Shown: one piece after another, positions 7,536 through 15,421 of the stretch | Position numbering within the stretch: the stretch's first letter is position 1 | Layout: every line of letters starts with the position of its first letter | From: Streptomyces sp. NBC_00353 | GTDB taxonomy: Bacteria; Actinomycetota; Actinomycetes; Streptomycetales; Streptomycetaceae | Assembly: GCF_036108815.1 (NCBI RefSeq) | Contig: NZ_CP107985.1 | Span: forward strand, 3,720,001 to 3,784,000 | Length of the DNA: 64,000 nucleotides | Direction of reading: 5' to 3' | Position numbers and translations under genes: made by a program | Notes under the pieces: generated by a model | What the model saw: the letters and a program-made list of their open reading frames with translations, nothing else | Database searches by the model: none | Told to the model about the DNA's origin: nothing

Positions 7536-8537
7536 TTACGCGTCCTCGTCGTTCACCCAGCTCATGAGCTTGCGCAGCTCACGGCCGGTGGTCTCCAGCA
7601 GGTGGTCGCTGTCGGCCTTCTTGTACTCGTTGTACTTGGGCAGACCGTTGTGGTACTCGGCCATCCAGTTCTTGGCGAAGGTGCCGTCCTGGATCTCGGC
7701 GAGAACCTTCTTCATCTCGGCCTTGGTGGCGTCCGTGATGATCCGCGGGCCGGTGACGTAGTCGCCCCACTCGGCGGTCTCCGAGATCGACCAGCGCATC
7801 TTCTCCAGGCCGCCCTCGTACATCAGGTCGACGATGAGCTTCAGCTCGTGGAGGCACTCGAAGTAGGCGATCTCCGGCTGGTATCCGGCCTCGGTCAGGG
7901 TCTCGAAACCGGCCTTGACCAGAGCGGCGGTGCCACCGCAGAGGACGGCCTGCTCACCGAACAGGTCGGTCTCGGTCTCCTCGGTGAAGGTCGTCTTGAT
8001 GACGCCGGCGCGGGTGCCACCGATGCCCTTCGCGTACGACAGGGCGAGCGCCAGGCCGTTGCCCGAGGCGTCCTGCTCGACGGCCACGATGCACGGGACG
8101 CCGCGACCCTCCTCGTACTGGCGGCGGACCAGGTGGCCCGGGCCCTTCGGGGCGACCATGCAGACGTCGACGTTGGCCGGCGGCTTGATGAAGTCGAACC
8201 GGATGTTCAGGCCGTGACCGAAGAACAGCGCGTCGCCGTCCTTGAGGTTGTCCTTGATGGACTCCTCGTAGACCTGGGCCTGGATCGGGTCCGGGACGAG
8301 GATCATGATGACGTCGGCCTCGGCGGCGGCCTCCGCCGGGGTCACCACGCGCAGGCCCTGCTCCTCGGCCTTGGCCTTGGACTTGGAGCCCTCGTGCAGA
8401 CCGACACGGACGTCGACACCCGAGTCACGCAGCGACAGCGCGTGGGCGTGGCCCTGGCTGCCGTAGCCGATGACCGCGACCTTGCGGCCCTGGATGATGG
8501 ACAGGTCGGCATCGTCGTCGTAGAACAGCTCGGCCAC
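7536..8537 (-). CDS. ilvC: Ketol-acid reductoisomerase
   Basis: 333 residues, class I. It converts acetolactate or acetohydroxybutyrate to the dihydroxy acids with NADPH, the second common step of valine, leucine and isoleucine synthesis. The Rossmann motif VIGYGSQGHAHA is near residue 22. Metal and substrate residues lie in the helical C-terminal part around GVIKTTFTEETETDLFGEQ and AYFECLHELKLIVDLMYEGG. GTG 8537 was chosen because AAGGAGAAG lies about 7 bases upstream and the protein then starts MAELFYDDDAD. It is third in the ilvB-ilvN-ilvC series. The 102-base gap to ilvN contains a candidate -35 (TTGACG, minus strand, 8594-8589), so some independent transcription is possible. Confidence 0.96.
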   Translation of the reverse strand: MAELFYDDDADLSIIQGRKVAVIGYGSQGHAHALSLRDSGVDVRVGLHEGSKSKAKAEEQGLRVVTPAEAAAEADVIMILVPDPIQAQVYEESIKDNLKDGDALFFGHGLNIRFDFIKPPANVDVCMVAPKGPGHLVRRQYEEGRGVPCIVAVEQDASGNGLALALSYAKGIGGTRAGVIKTTFTEETETDLFGEQAVLCGGTAALVKAGFETLTEAGYQPEIAYFECLHELKLIVDLMYEGGLEKMRWSISETAEWGDYVTGPRIITDATKAEMKKVLAEIQDGTFAKNWMAEYHNGLPKYNEYKKADSDHLLETTGRELRKLMSWVNDEDA

Positions 8538-8639
8538 TGGGTCTTCTCCTTGGTGTGCAGGTGTTGCGTCCCACCGTACGGCGGGGTGCGTCAATTACGT
8601 TTTCGGGTCTCGCCATACGAGCGGCGAGAGGGGTGGCGG

Positions 8640-9167
8640 CTAGGCCGTACGGTCGAGGGCGCGCAGCGAACGGTCGGTGATCGAGCGCGCGCCGCGCCCT
8701 ATGGCGATGGTGCCGGACTGGACGAGCTCCTTGATGCCGTACTGCTCCAGCATCTTGAGCATGGCCTCCAGCTTGTCGGCGCCGCCGGTCGCCTCGATCG
8801 TGACGGCGTCCGGGGAGACGTCCACGGTCTTGGCGCGGAACAGCTTGACGATCTCGACGATCTGGGAGCGGGTCTCGTTGTCGGCGCGGACCTTCACCAG
8901 GACGAGCTCACGCTGGATCGCAGCTGACGGCTCGAGTTCGACGATCTTCAGTACGTTGATCAGCTTGTTGAGCTGCTTGGTCACCTGCTCGAGGGGCAGG
9001 TCCTCGACACCCACGACGATGGTGATGCGCGAGATGTCGGGGTGCTCGGTGGTACCGACCGCGAGCGAGTCGATGTTGAAGCCGCGTCGGGAGAACAGGG
9101 CCGTGATCCGGGCGAGGACACCGGGCTTGTTCTCGACCAGGACGGAGAGCGTGTGCTTGGTGGACAT
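8640..9167 (-). CDS. ilvN: Acetolactate synthase small (regulatory) subunit
   Basis: 175 residues. It activates the IlvB catalytic subunit and carries valine feedback inhibition. The N-terminal ACT domain (LSVLVENKPGVLARITALFSRRGFNIDSL, read as residues about 6-34) contains the conserved ENKPGVL and RGFNIDSL stretches. A second ACT-like domain fills the C-terminal half, with the family segment LVKVRADNETR and the ending EALV-type region replaced by IGRGARSITDRSLRALDRTA. It begins at ATG 9167, 22 bases after the ilvB stop, so it is co-transcribed with ilvB. Confidence 0.95.
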   Translation of the reverse strand: MSTKHTLSVLVENKPGVLARITALFSRRGFNIDSLAVGTTEHPDISRITIVVGVEDLPLEQVTKQLNKLINVLKIVELEPSAAIQRELVLVKVRADNETRSQIVEIVKLFRAKTVDVSPDAVTIEATGGADKLEAMLKMLEQYGIKELVQSGTIAIGRGARSITDRSLRALDRTA

Positions 9168-9189
9168 GGAGTCGGTCTCTCTCTGTCTC

Positions 9190-11040
9190 TCAGTCGTCTT
9201 CGTTGTCGCCGAAGTCGGGGCGGACGCCACGGGCGGCCATGACCTCGTCGTTGGAGGTGCCGGCGGCGACCATCGGCCACACCATGGCGTCCTCGTGGAC
9301 GATGAAGTCGATGACGACCGGGCGGTCGTTGATCGCGTTGGCCTCCGCGATCACCTTGTCCAGATCGGCCGGGTCCTCGCAGCGGATCGCGTAGCAGCCC
9401 ATGGCCTCGGACAGCTTGACGAAGTCCGGCACGCGGGTGCCCTTCGCCGGGGCGCCCTCGGTGTCGGCGCCGGAGTGCAGCACGGTGTGGGAGTACCGCT
9501 GGTTGTAGAACAGGGTCTGCCACTGGCGGACCATCCCGAGCGCACCGTTGTTGATGATCGCGACCTTGATCGGGATGTTGTTGAGCGCGCAGGTGGTGAG
9601 TTCCTGATTGGTCATCTGGAAGCAGCCGTCGCCGTCGATCGCCCAGACCGTACGGTCCGGCATGCCGGCCTTGGCGCCCATCGCGGCCGGGACCGCGTAA
9701 CCCATCGTTCCGGCGCCGCCGGAGTTCAGCCAGGTGGCGGGCTGCTCGTACTGGATGAAGTGCGAGGCCCACATCTGGTGCTGGCCGACGCCCGCCGCGA
9801 AGATCGTGTTCTCGGGGGCGAGCTCACCGATGCGCTGGATGACCTGCTGCGGGGAGAGGCTGCCGTCCTCGGGGAGGTCGTAGCCGACCGGGTAGGTGTC
9901 GCGCCAGCGGTTGAGGTCCTTCCACCAGGCGGAGTAGTCGCCGGTGTGTCCCTCGGTGTGCTCGGCCTGGACGGCCTGGACGAGGTCGGCGATGACCTCG
10001 CGGGCGTCACCGACGATCGGCACGTCGGCGGTGCGGTTCTTGCCGATCTCCGCCGGGTCGATGTCCGCGTGGACGATCTTGGCGTACGGGGCGAAGCTGT
10101 CCAGCTTGCCGGTGACGCGGTCGTCGAAGCGGGCTCCGAGGGCGACGATCAGGTCGGCCTTCTGCAGCGCGGTGACGGCGGTGACCGAACCGTGCATGCC
10201 CGGCATTCCCACGTGCAGCGGGTGGCTGTCGGGGAACGAACCGAGCGCCATCAGAGTGGTGGTGACGGGCGCTCCGGTGAGCTCGGCAAGGACCTTCAGC
10301 TCGGCAGTCGCCCCGGCCTTCATGACGCCGCCACCGACGTACAGCACCGGCCGCTTGGCCTGGGTGATGAGCTTGGCGGCCTCACGGATCTGCTTGGCGT
10401 GCGGCTTGGTGACCGGGCGGTAGCCGGGCAGGTCCTGGGTCGGCGGCCAGCTGAACGTGGTCTGCGCCTGCAGGGCGTCCTTGGCGATGTCGACGAGGAC
10501 GGGGCCCGGACGGCCGGTGGAGGCGATGTGGAAGGCCTCGGCGATCGTGTGCGGGATGTCCTCGGCCCGGGTGACCAGGAAGTTGTGCTTGGTGACCGGC
10601 ATCGTGATGCCGCAGATGTCGGCTTCCTGGAAGGCGTCCGTGCCGATCGCCTTGGAGGCCACCTGGCCGGTGATCGCGACCAGCGGGACGGAGTCCATGT
10701 GCGCGTCTGCGATCGGGGTGACCAGGTTGGTGGCGCCCGGACCGGAGGTGGCCATGCAGACACCGACCTTGCCGGTGGCCTGCGCGTAGCCGGTGGCGGC
10801 GTGTCCGGCGCCCTGCTCGTGACGGACCAGCACATGACGGACCCGGGTGGAGTCCATCATCGGGTCGTACGCCGGAAGGATGGCGCCGCCGGGAATGCCG
10901 AATACCGTGTCGGCCCCCACCTCCTCAAGAGACCGGATGAGGGACTGCGCACCCGTGACGTGCTCAACGGTGGCGGAGGACGATCCGCCGTTACGGGCCC
11001 GCGGCTGGGGATGATGGGCCCCGGTGGCCTGCTCGGTCAT
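9190..11040 (-). CDS. ilvB: Acetolactate synthase large (catalytic) subunit
   Basis: 616 residues. A ThDP-, FAD- and Mg-dependent enzyme that condenses pyruvate with pyruvate or 2-oxobutyrate, the committed step of branched-chain amino-acid synthesis. The catalytic glutamate is in LVRHEQGAGHAATGYA (about residue 75). The ThDP motif begins IDGDGCFQMTNQELTTCALNN. The middle FAD domain contains LMALGSFPDSHPLHVGMPGMHG. I used ATG 11040 (MTEQATGAHH), 7 bases after GAGAAGAG; an ATG 6 bases earlier (MPMTEQ) is equally plausible. The transcript has a 5' leader with a coding peptide and a terminator, so expression should depend on branched-chain aminoacyl-tRNA supply. Confidence 0.96.
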   Translation of the reverse strand: MTEQATGAHHPQPRARNGGSSSATVEHVTGAQSLIRSLEEVGADTVFGIPGGAILPAYDPMMDSTRVRHVLVRHEQGAGHAATGYAQATGKVGVCMATSGPGATNLVTPIADAHMDSVPLVAITGQVASKAIGTDAFQEADICGITMPVTKHNFLVTRAEDIPHTIAEAFHIASTGRPGPVLVDIAKDALQAQTTFSWPPTQDLPGYRPVTKPHAKQIREAAKLITQAKRPVLYVGGGVMKAGATAELKVLAELTGAPVTTTLMALGSFPDSHPLHVGMPGMHGSVTAVTALQKADLIVALGARFDDRVTGKLDSFAPYAKIVHADIDPAEIGKNRTADVPIVGDAREVIADLVQAVQAEHTEGHTGDYSAWWKDLNRWRDTYPVGYDLPEDGSLSPQQVIQRIGELAPENTIFAAGVGQHQMWASHFIQYEQPATWLNSGGAGTMGYAVPAAMGAKAGMPDRTVWAIDGDGCFQMTNQELTTCALNNIPIKVAIINNGALGMVRQWQTLFYNQRYSHTVLHSGADTEGAPAKGTRVPDFVKLSEAMGCYAIRCEDPADLDKVIAEANAINDRPVVIDFIVHEDAMVWPMVAAGTSNDEVMAARGVRPDFGDNEDD

Positions 11041-11099
11041 CGGCATTCTCTTCTCGAAGCTGAGGGTTTTTGCGGGGTTTTGAGGTGTGCCAGTGCAAC

Positions 11100-11133
11100 A
11101 AAAAACCCCTCGTGCCGTGAGGCAAGCGAGGGG
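11100..11133 (-). terminator. Transcription attenuator of the ilvB leader
   Basis: On the minus strand, CCCCTCG (11133-11127) pairs with CGAGGGG (11112-11106), and six T residues follow directly (11105-11100). Such a U tract is rare in this GC-rich genome and marks a true intrinsic terminator. It lies 45 bases after the stop of the leader peptide and about 60 bases before the ilvB start. Internal TGCCTCAC / GTGAGGCA-type stretches nearby (11116-11124) could form the competing antiterminator, but I have not folded it. Confidence 0.85.
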
Positions 11134-11177
11134 AGCGCGCCGGTGCGGTCTGCAGAGTGTCAACGAGGGACTCTGCT

Positions 11178-11219
11178 TCAGCCGACGCGCTTTCCAAGTA
11201 CGAGAATTCGGGTGCGCAT
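11178..11219 (-). CDS. ilvB leader peptide, 13 residues
   Basis: The peptide reads MRTRILVLGKRVG. It contains Ile-Leu-Val-Leu in a row (ATT CTC GTA CTT) and another Val, so all three branched-chain amino acids are represented. It ends TGA at 11180-11178, shortly before the attenuator hairpin. Ribosome stalling at these codons when Ile, Leu or Val tRNAs are uncharged should prevent the terminator from forming and let RNA polymerase reach ilvB. A GAGAGGG ribosome site lies 8 bases before the ATG. Leader-peptide control of ilvB is known in actinobacteria; the identification here is from the sequence itself. Confidence 0.88.
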   Translation of the reverse strand: MRTRILVLGKRVG

Positions 11220-11226
11220 GGCATTG

Positions 11227-11256
11227 ACCCTCTCTCCGACGCGCACAGCGTGTCAA
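11227..11256 (-). promoter_or_regulatory. Candidate ilvB promoter
   Basis: A consensus -35 TTGACA (11256-11251, minus strand) is followed 18 bases later by GAGGGT (11232-11227), a poor -10. If both are used, transcription would start almost at the leader-peptide ATG, leaving it leaderless, whereas GAGAGGG also looks like its ribosome site. These two readings conflict, so only the -35 element is a firm observation. It overlaps the TGA stop of the preceding GGDEF-EAL gene. Confidence 0.3.
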
Positions 11257-14189
11257 GTAGGTGGGATAGGCATCTCAGAATGTGGTCCACTGAGCAGCGG
11301 AATCGAGCCGCCCGTCAGGACGGGCTGAGCAGTGGGTCCGCCCGGCACCGGGAACTCTCCGCGCACCAGCGTGCGGCGCAGACGGTACTCGTCCAGCGGT
11401 CCGGAGAAGGCCATCCCCTGGCCGTGCGTACAGCCCATGGCGCGCAGCGCGAGGACCTGTTCCGGCACGTCGACCCCGTCGGCCACCGACTGCAGGCCCA
11501 GATCGCAGGCGATCCTCAGCAGCCCACTGGTGATCTTGTTCAGTCGAGCCGATTCCACGACACCCTCGACGAGACCCCGGTCGAGTTTCAGTACGTCGAT
11601 GGGGAGCCGGCGCAGCGCGTTGATCGCGGCGTAGCCACTGCCGAAGCCGTCGAGCGCGATCCGTACACCGAGCCGGCGCAGCGCGACGAGGCGCTGTTCG
11701 AGCTCGTCGAAGGAGACCCGGGGGTCGTTGTCGGAGACCTCGATCATCAGCGCCCCCGAGGGCAGGCCGTGCCGGGTGAGGAGCGCCTCGACGGAGCCGA
11801 ACGGCATCGCCCTGTCCAGCAGTCTGCGGGCGGACAGCCGGACGGCAACGGCGACCTGGTGCCCGGCCCTGGCCCGGTCTGCGGCCTGCTCGACGGCCTC
11901 TTCCAGGAGCCAGCGGCCGAGCTCCGCGGTGCGGTCGCCGTCCTCGGTGACGCGGAGGAACTCGGCGGGGGTGAACAGGATGCCCTGGGCGGAGCGCCAG
12001 CGGGCCTGTGCGGCGACGGCCGCGACGGTGCCGGTGGCGAGATGGACCACGGGCTGATGGAGCAGGGCGAACTCGCCGTCCCGCAGGGCGGTGCGCAGCC
12101 GGGTCGCCAGTTCGGACCGGCGTACCACTTCGGCCTGCATCTGTGGGGCGTACAGCTCGACACGGTCCTTGCCGGCCGCCTTGGCGCGGTACATGGCGAG
12201 GTCGGCGTTGCGCATGAGGTCGGTGGGGGTGATGGCGGGCTCGGCGAAGGCGACCCCGATGGAGGCGGCGACGCGGACCTCGCCGCCGCCGATCCGGTAG
12301 GGCTGGGAGAGCGTGAGGCGCAGCCGGTCGGCGATCTCGTGGACCTGGTACTCCCGGGCGCCCTGGTTGCGCGTGCCGTCTCCGACGATGAGCGCCGCGA
12401 ACTCGTCGCCGCCGAGCCGGGCCGCGGTGTCCCCGGCCCGCACGGACTCCTGGAGACGGCGGGCGGCCTGGACGAGCAGCTCGTCGCCCGCCTGGTGGCC
12501 GAGACGGTCGTTGACCGCCTTGAAGCCGTCGAGGTCGATGAAGAGCACCGCGGTGCCGGGGTCACCGGAGCGGCGGCCGCCGAGAGCCTGGCGGACCCGG
12601 TCGGTGAACAGGGCGCGGTTGGGCAGGTCGGTCAGCGGGTCGTGCTCGGCGTTGTGCTGCAACTGGGCCTGCAGCCTGACCCGTTCGGTCACGTCCCGGC
12701 TGTTGAGGATCAGCCCGCCCTGGTGGCGGTTGACGGTGGACTCGACGTTGAGCCAGTCACCGGTGCCGGATCTGAACCGGCACTCGATCCGCGTGGTGGG
12801 TTCCTCACCGGGCGGCGCGGCCAGAAACCGCCGCACCTCGTGGACCACGCGCCCCAGGTCCTCGGGATGGATGATCGAGGCGAGCTCGGCGCCGACGAGA
12901 TCGTCGGCCTCCCGCCCGTAGACACCGGAGGCGGCGGGGCTGACGTACCGGAGGATGCCGGTGGGGGCGGCGATCATGATGACGTCGCTGGAGCCCTGGA
13001 CCAGGGAGCGGAAGTGATTCTCCTTCTGCGCCAGCTCCTGGGTGAGCGCGATGTTGTCGACGAGCATGATGCCCTGTCGTACGACCAGGGCGAGCACCAC
13101 CGTGCAGCCGGTGAAGACCACGACGCGGTCCACCCGGCGGCCCTCGATGACGTTGTAGAGAATGCCGAGGGTGCAGACGGCTGCGGCGAGATACGGCGTC
13201 AGCGCGGCCAGTGAACCGGCGATCGGACGGCTGGTGGTGCGCGGGGCCGGGCGGGGCTCGACAGCGTTGTCCCTTGTCCGGTTCGCACCCCAGGGGGCGT
13301 ACGCGAGGAGCAGCGAACCGGCGAACCAGCCGGCGTCCAGCAACTGACCGGAGTGGTAGGTCTGGCGGAGCAGCGGCGAGGTGAACAGCGCGTCGCAGAG
13401 GACCGTCAGCGCGAGGGCGGCGATGGCGGTGTTCACCGCGGAGCGGTTGACGTTGGCCCGCCGGAAGTGCAGGGCGAGCACCATGGAGACCAGCACGATG
13501 TCGAGCAGTGGATAGGCCAGCGAGAGCGCCGCGCGGGCCACGCTCGCCCCTTCGGCGTCCGCGAGATGCGCGGTGCGGGCGAGCGCCAGGCTCCAGGAGA
13601 GCGTGAGGAGCGATCCGCCGATCAGCCAGGAGTCCAGCACCAGACAGACCCAACCGGCCCTGGTGACAGGGCGCTTGGCAAGGACGAGCAGCCCGACGAT
13701 GGCGGGCGGCGCGAAGCAGAGGAAGAAGACGTCAGCCGGCGACGGGCTGGGCACATCGACCCCGAGCACGACCTCGTACCAGCCCCAGACGGCGTTCCCC
13801 CCGGCGGCCATCAGCGAGGAGAGCGAGAACAGCAGCCAGGCGGGCCGGAACCGGTCGCACGCGAAGCGCGCGTAGAGGAAGCAGGAGACGGCCGCGATCA
13901 GGGCAGCGGCACTGAGGCCGAAGTCGCCCATGACGAGCGCCAGCTCGGACGAGCCCCAGCCGAAGGCCGCCCCCACGGCGTAACCGCCGCAGACCAGGCC
14001 GAGAAGGATCTGCGAGACCGCCCCGGACGCCCCTCCGGCGGTCGACTGCCGGGAGAAGAACGCCCCGAAGGCGCTCGCCGGGGCGCTCACCGAGGTGTCC
14101 CCGATGCCGTCGGGCGGCTGAGGGCGCGGCACGATGGGCACCCGGGTGGTCTCCGTCGACCGCCCTGCCGCGTCGGATCGTTCGCCCAT
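11253..14189 (-). CDS. Membrane PAS-GGDEF-EAL protein (c-di-GMP metabolism), degenerate EAL
   Basis: About 978 residues from ATG 14189. Residues about 40-380 hold roughly ten membrane segments, followed by a PAS/PAC sensor (from about residue 390, HFRSLVQGSSDVIMI). The GGDEF domain has an intact active site, LGGDEF at 593-597, with RAGD (an RxxD inhibitory site) five residues before it, so diguanylate cyclase activity with product inhibition is expected. The EAL domain is degenerate: VAAQARW replaces VEALVRW, RLS replaces the NVS asparagine, and LDGFGSGY replaces DDFGTGY, so phosphodiesterase activity is unlikely. From memory the position matches S. coelicolor SCO5511, probably the cdgC ortholog. 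It ends just before the ilvB promoter. Confidence 0.85.
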   Translation of the reverse strand: MGERSDAAGRSTETTRVPIVPRPQPPDGIGDTSVSAPASAFGAFFSRQSTAGGASGAVSQILLGLVCGGYAVGAAFGWGSSELALVMGDFGLSAAALIAAVSCFLYARFACDRFRPAWLLFSLSSLMAAGGNAVWGWYEVVLGVDVPSPSPADVFFLCFAPPAIVGLLVLAKRPVTRAGWVCLVLDSWLIGGSLLTLSWSLALARTAHLADAEGASVARAALSLAYPLLDIVLVSMVLALHFRRANVNRSAVNTAIAALALTVLCDALFTSPLLRQTYHSGQLLDAGWFAGSLLLAYAPWGANRTRDNAVEPRPAPRTTSRPIAGSLAALTPYLAAAVCTLGILYNVIEGRRVDRVVVFTGCTVVLALVVRQGIMLVDNIALTQELAQKENHFRSLVQGSSDVIMIAAPTGILRYVSPAASGVYGREADDLVGAELASIIHPEDLGRVVHEVRRFLAAPPGEEPTTRIECRFRSGTGDWLNVESTVNRHQGGLILNSRDVTERVRLQAQLQHNAEHDPLTDLPNRALFTDRVRQALGGRRSGDPGTAVLFIDLDGFKAVNDRLGHQAGDELLVQAARRLQESVRAGDTAARLGGDEFAALIVGDGTRNQGAREYQVHEIADRLRLTLSQPYRIGGGEVRVAASIGVAFAEPAITPTDLMRNADLAMYRAKAAGKDRVELYAPQMQAEVVRRSELATRLRTALRDGEFALLHQPVVHLATGTVAAVAAQARWRSAQGILFTPAEFLRVTEDGDRTAELGRWLLEEAVEQAADRARAGHQVAVAVRLSARRLLDRAMPFGSVEALLTRHGLPSGALMIEVSDNDPRVSFDELEQRLVALRRLGVRIALDGFGSGYAAINALRRLPIDVLKLDRGLVEGVVESARLNKITSGLLRIACDLGLQSVADGVDVPEQVLALRAMGCTHGQGMAFSGPLDEYRLRRTLVRGEFPVPGGPTAQPVLTGGSIPLLSGPHSEMPIPPT

Positions 14190-14270
14190 CGGCCCTGCAT
14201 CGCCCGTCGCCCCCCTCGCGTTCCGCTGCCACCCCGCGCCGTCCCTTCCACGGCGCAGCCCCCATTCGGG

Positions 14271-14300
14271 ACGATACACCAGACTCGTCACACAGGGACA
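14271..14300 (-). promoter_or_regulatory. Candidate promoter with BldD-like box upstream of the GGDEF-EAL gene
   Basis: TCACACAGGGACA (14288-14300, plus strand; TGTCCCTGTGTGA on the minus strand) matches the published BldD consensus TnACnC(A/T)GnGTnA at 8 of 9 fixed positions. A -10-like TATCGT lies 12 bases downstream on the minus strand (14276-14271), so bound BldD would cover the -35 region. BldD with c-di-GMP represses several c-di-GMP genes in Streptomyces, which makes the match meaningful. It lies about 100 bases before the ATG. Confidence 0.5.
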
Positions 14301-14373
14301 TAGTCCCTCTACTCTCCGTGACGATTTGGGGAGTTGTCGGCACTCTGCGCAGCAGAACGGCTTCACAGAGTGG

Positions 14374-15324
14374 TCAGCCGGTGGTGAGTACGACGTTCTG
14401 CACCGGCTCCCCCGCGGCGAACCGGGTGAGCTGTCCGGCCAGCAGTCGCTTGGCACGCGGCAGGAACGCCGAGGTGCTGCCGCCCACATGCGGAGTGATC
14501 AGGACGTTCGGAGCATGCCAGAGGGGGTGGCCGGCGGGCAGCGGTTCCGGGTCGGTGACATCGAGTGCCGCGCGCAGCCGCCCGGACTCGAGTTCGGACA
14601 GCAGAGCCTTGGTGTCCACGACTCCGCCCCGGGCGACGTTGACGAGCAGCGCGCCGTCCGGCATCGCGGCGAGGAAGTCGCCGCTCACCAGCCCTTGCGT
14701 GGAAGGGTTCAGCGGGGTGGACAGAATGACGATGTCGGCTTCGCGCAGCAGTGCGGGCAGGTCGTCGAGTGTGTGTACGGGGCCGCGTGCTGTTGTCCGC
14801 GCGGAGCGCGCGACGCGCGCCACCCGCGCACACTCGAAGGGCGCGAGCCGGTCCTCGATGGCGGCGCCGATCGATCCGTACCCCACGATCAGAACGGATT
14901 TGTCGGCGAGCGCCGGGTAGAAACCTGCCCGCCACTCCTCCTTGTCCTGACCGTGGACGAAGCCGGGGAAGCCGCGCAGCGAGGCGAGGATCAGAGCGAG
15001 GGCGAGCTCCGCCGTCGAGGCCTCGTGAACCCCCTTGGCGTTGCACAGCCGCACCCCGGCGGACAACCGGCCGAGCCCCGGCTGGACATGGTCGATGCCC
15101 GCCGAGAGCGTCTGGACGACCTGGACCGCCCCCATCCCGGCGAGCGGGCGGACCGCGATCTCCGGGCCCTTCATGTAGGGAACGACGTAGAACGCACAGT
15201 CCGCGGGGTCGGCGGGGAAGTCCTGCTCTCCGTCCCAGAAACGGTAGTTGAGCCCCTCGGGGAGCCCTTCGATCTCCTCGGCCGGAATCGGCAGCCATAC
15301 ATCGGGAGTCGTCATAGAAGTCAT
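14374..15324 (-). CDS. D-isomer-specific 2-hydroxyacid dehydrogenase
   Basis: 316 residues. It probably reduces a 2-oxoacid with NAD(P)H; the substrate cannot be told from sequence. The dinucleotide motif VGYGSIGAAIE is near the centre. The catalytic set is visible: NVARGGVVD (arginine), DPEPLPAGHPLW (glutamate) and LITPHVGGST (histidine). The start is ATG 15324 (MTSMTTPDVWLP); no good ribosome site is present and the in-frame ATG 9 bases later is an alternative. It is divergent from an aldo/keto reductase, about 100 bases away. It is shorter than and unrelated in role to serA in this window. Confidence 0.85.
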   Translation of the reverse strand: MTSMTTPDVWLPIPAEEIEGLPEGLNYRFWDGEQDFPADPADCAFYVVPYMKGPEIAVRPLAGMGAVQVVQTLSAGIDHVQPGLGRLSAGVRLCNAKGVHEASTAELALALILASLRGFPGFVHGQDKEEWRAGFYPALADKSVLIVGYGSIGAAIEDRLAPFECARVARVARSARTTARGPVHTLDDLPALLREADIVILSTPLNPSTQGLVSGDFLAAMPDGALLVNVARGGVVDTKALLSELESGRLRAALDVTDPEPLPAGHPLWHAPNVLITPHVGGSTSAFLPRAKRLLAGQLTRFAAGEPVQNVVLTTG

Positions 15325-15421
15325 GGTCAGGAGGCTATGCGAAGTACGGGAGACGGCAGAGGTTACTTTGGGGTGCGGTGCGGGGTCCCGTGACGGCGGG
15401 ACCGAGGGAGGGTTCGGGGAG

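Noticed and set aside
8677..11328. An 883-codon plus-strand open frame opposite ilvN and ilvB
   Set aside because: Antisense artefact of GC bias; IlvB and IlvN are certain and the leader peptide and attenuator are on the minus strand.
15248..15421. A 58-residue N-terminal extension of the aldo/keto reductase
   Set aside because: It would cover the divergent promoter region and lacks similarity to the family; the TTG at 15422 has a good ribosome site.
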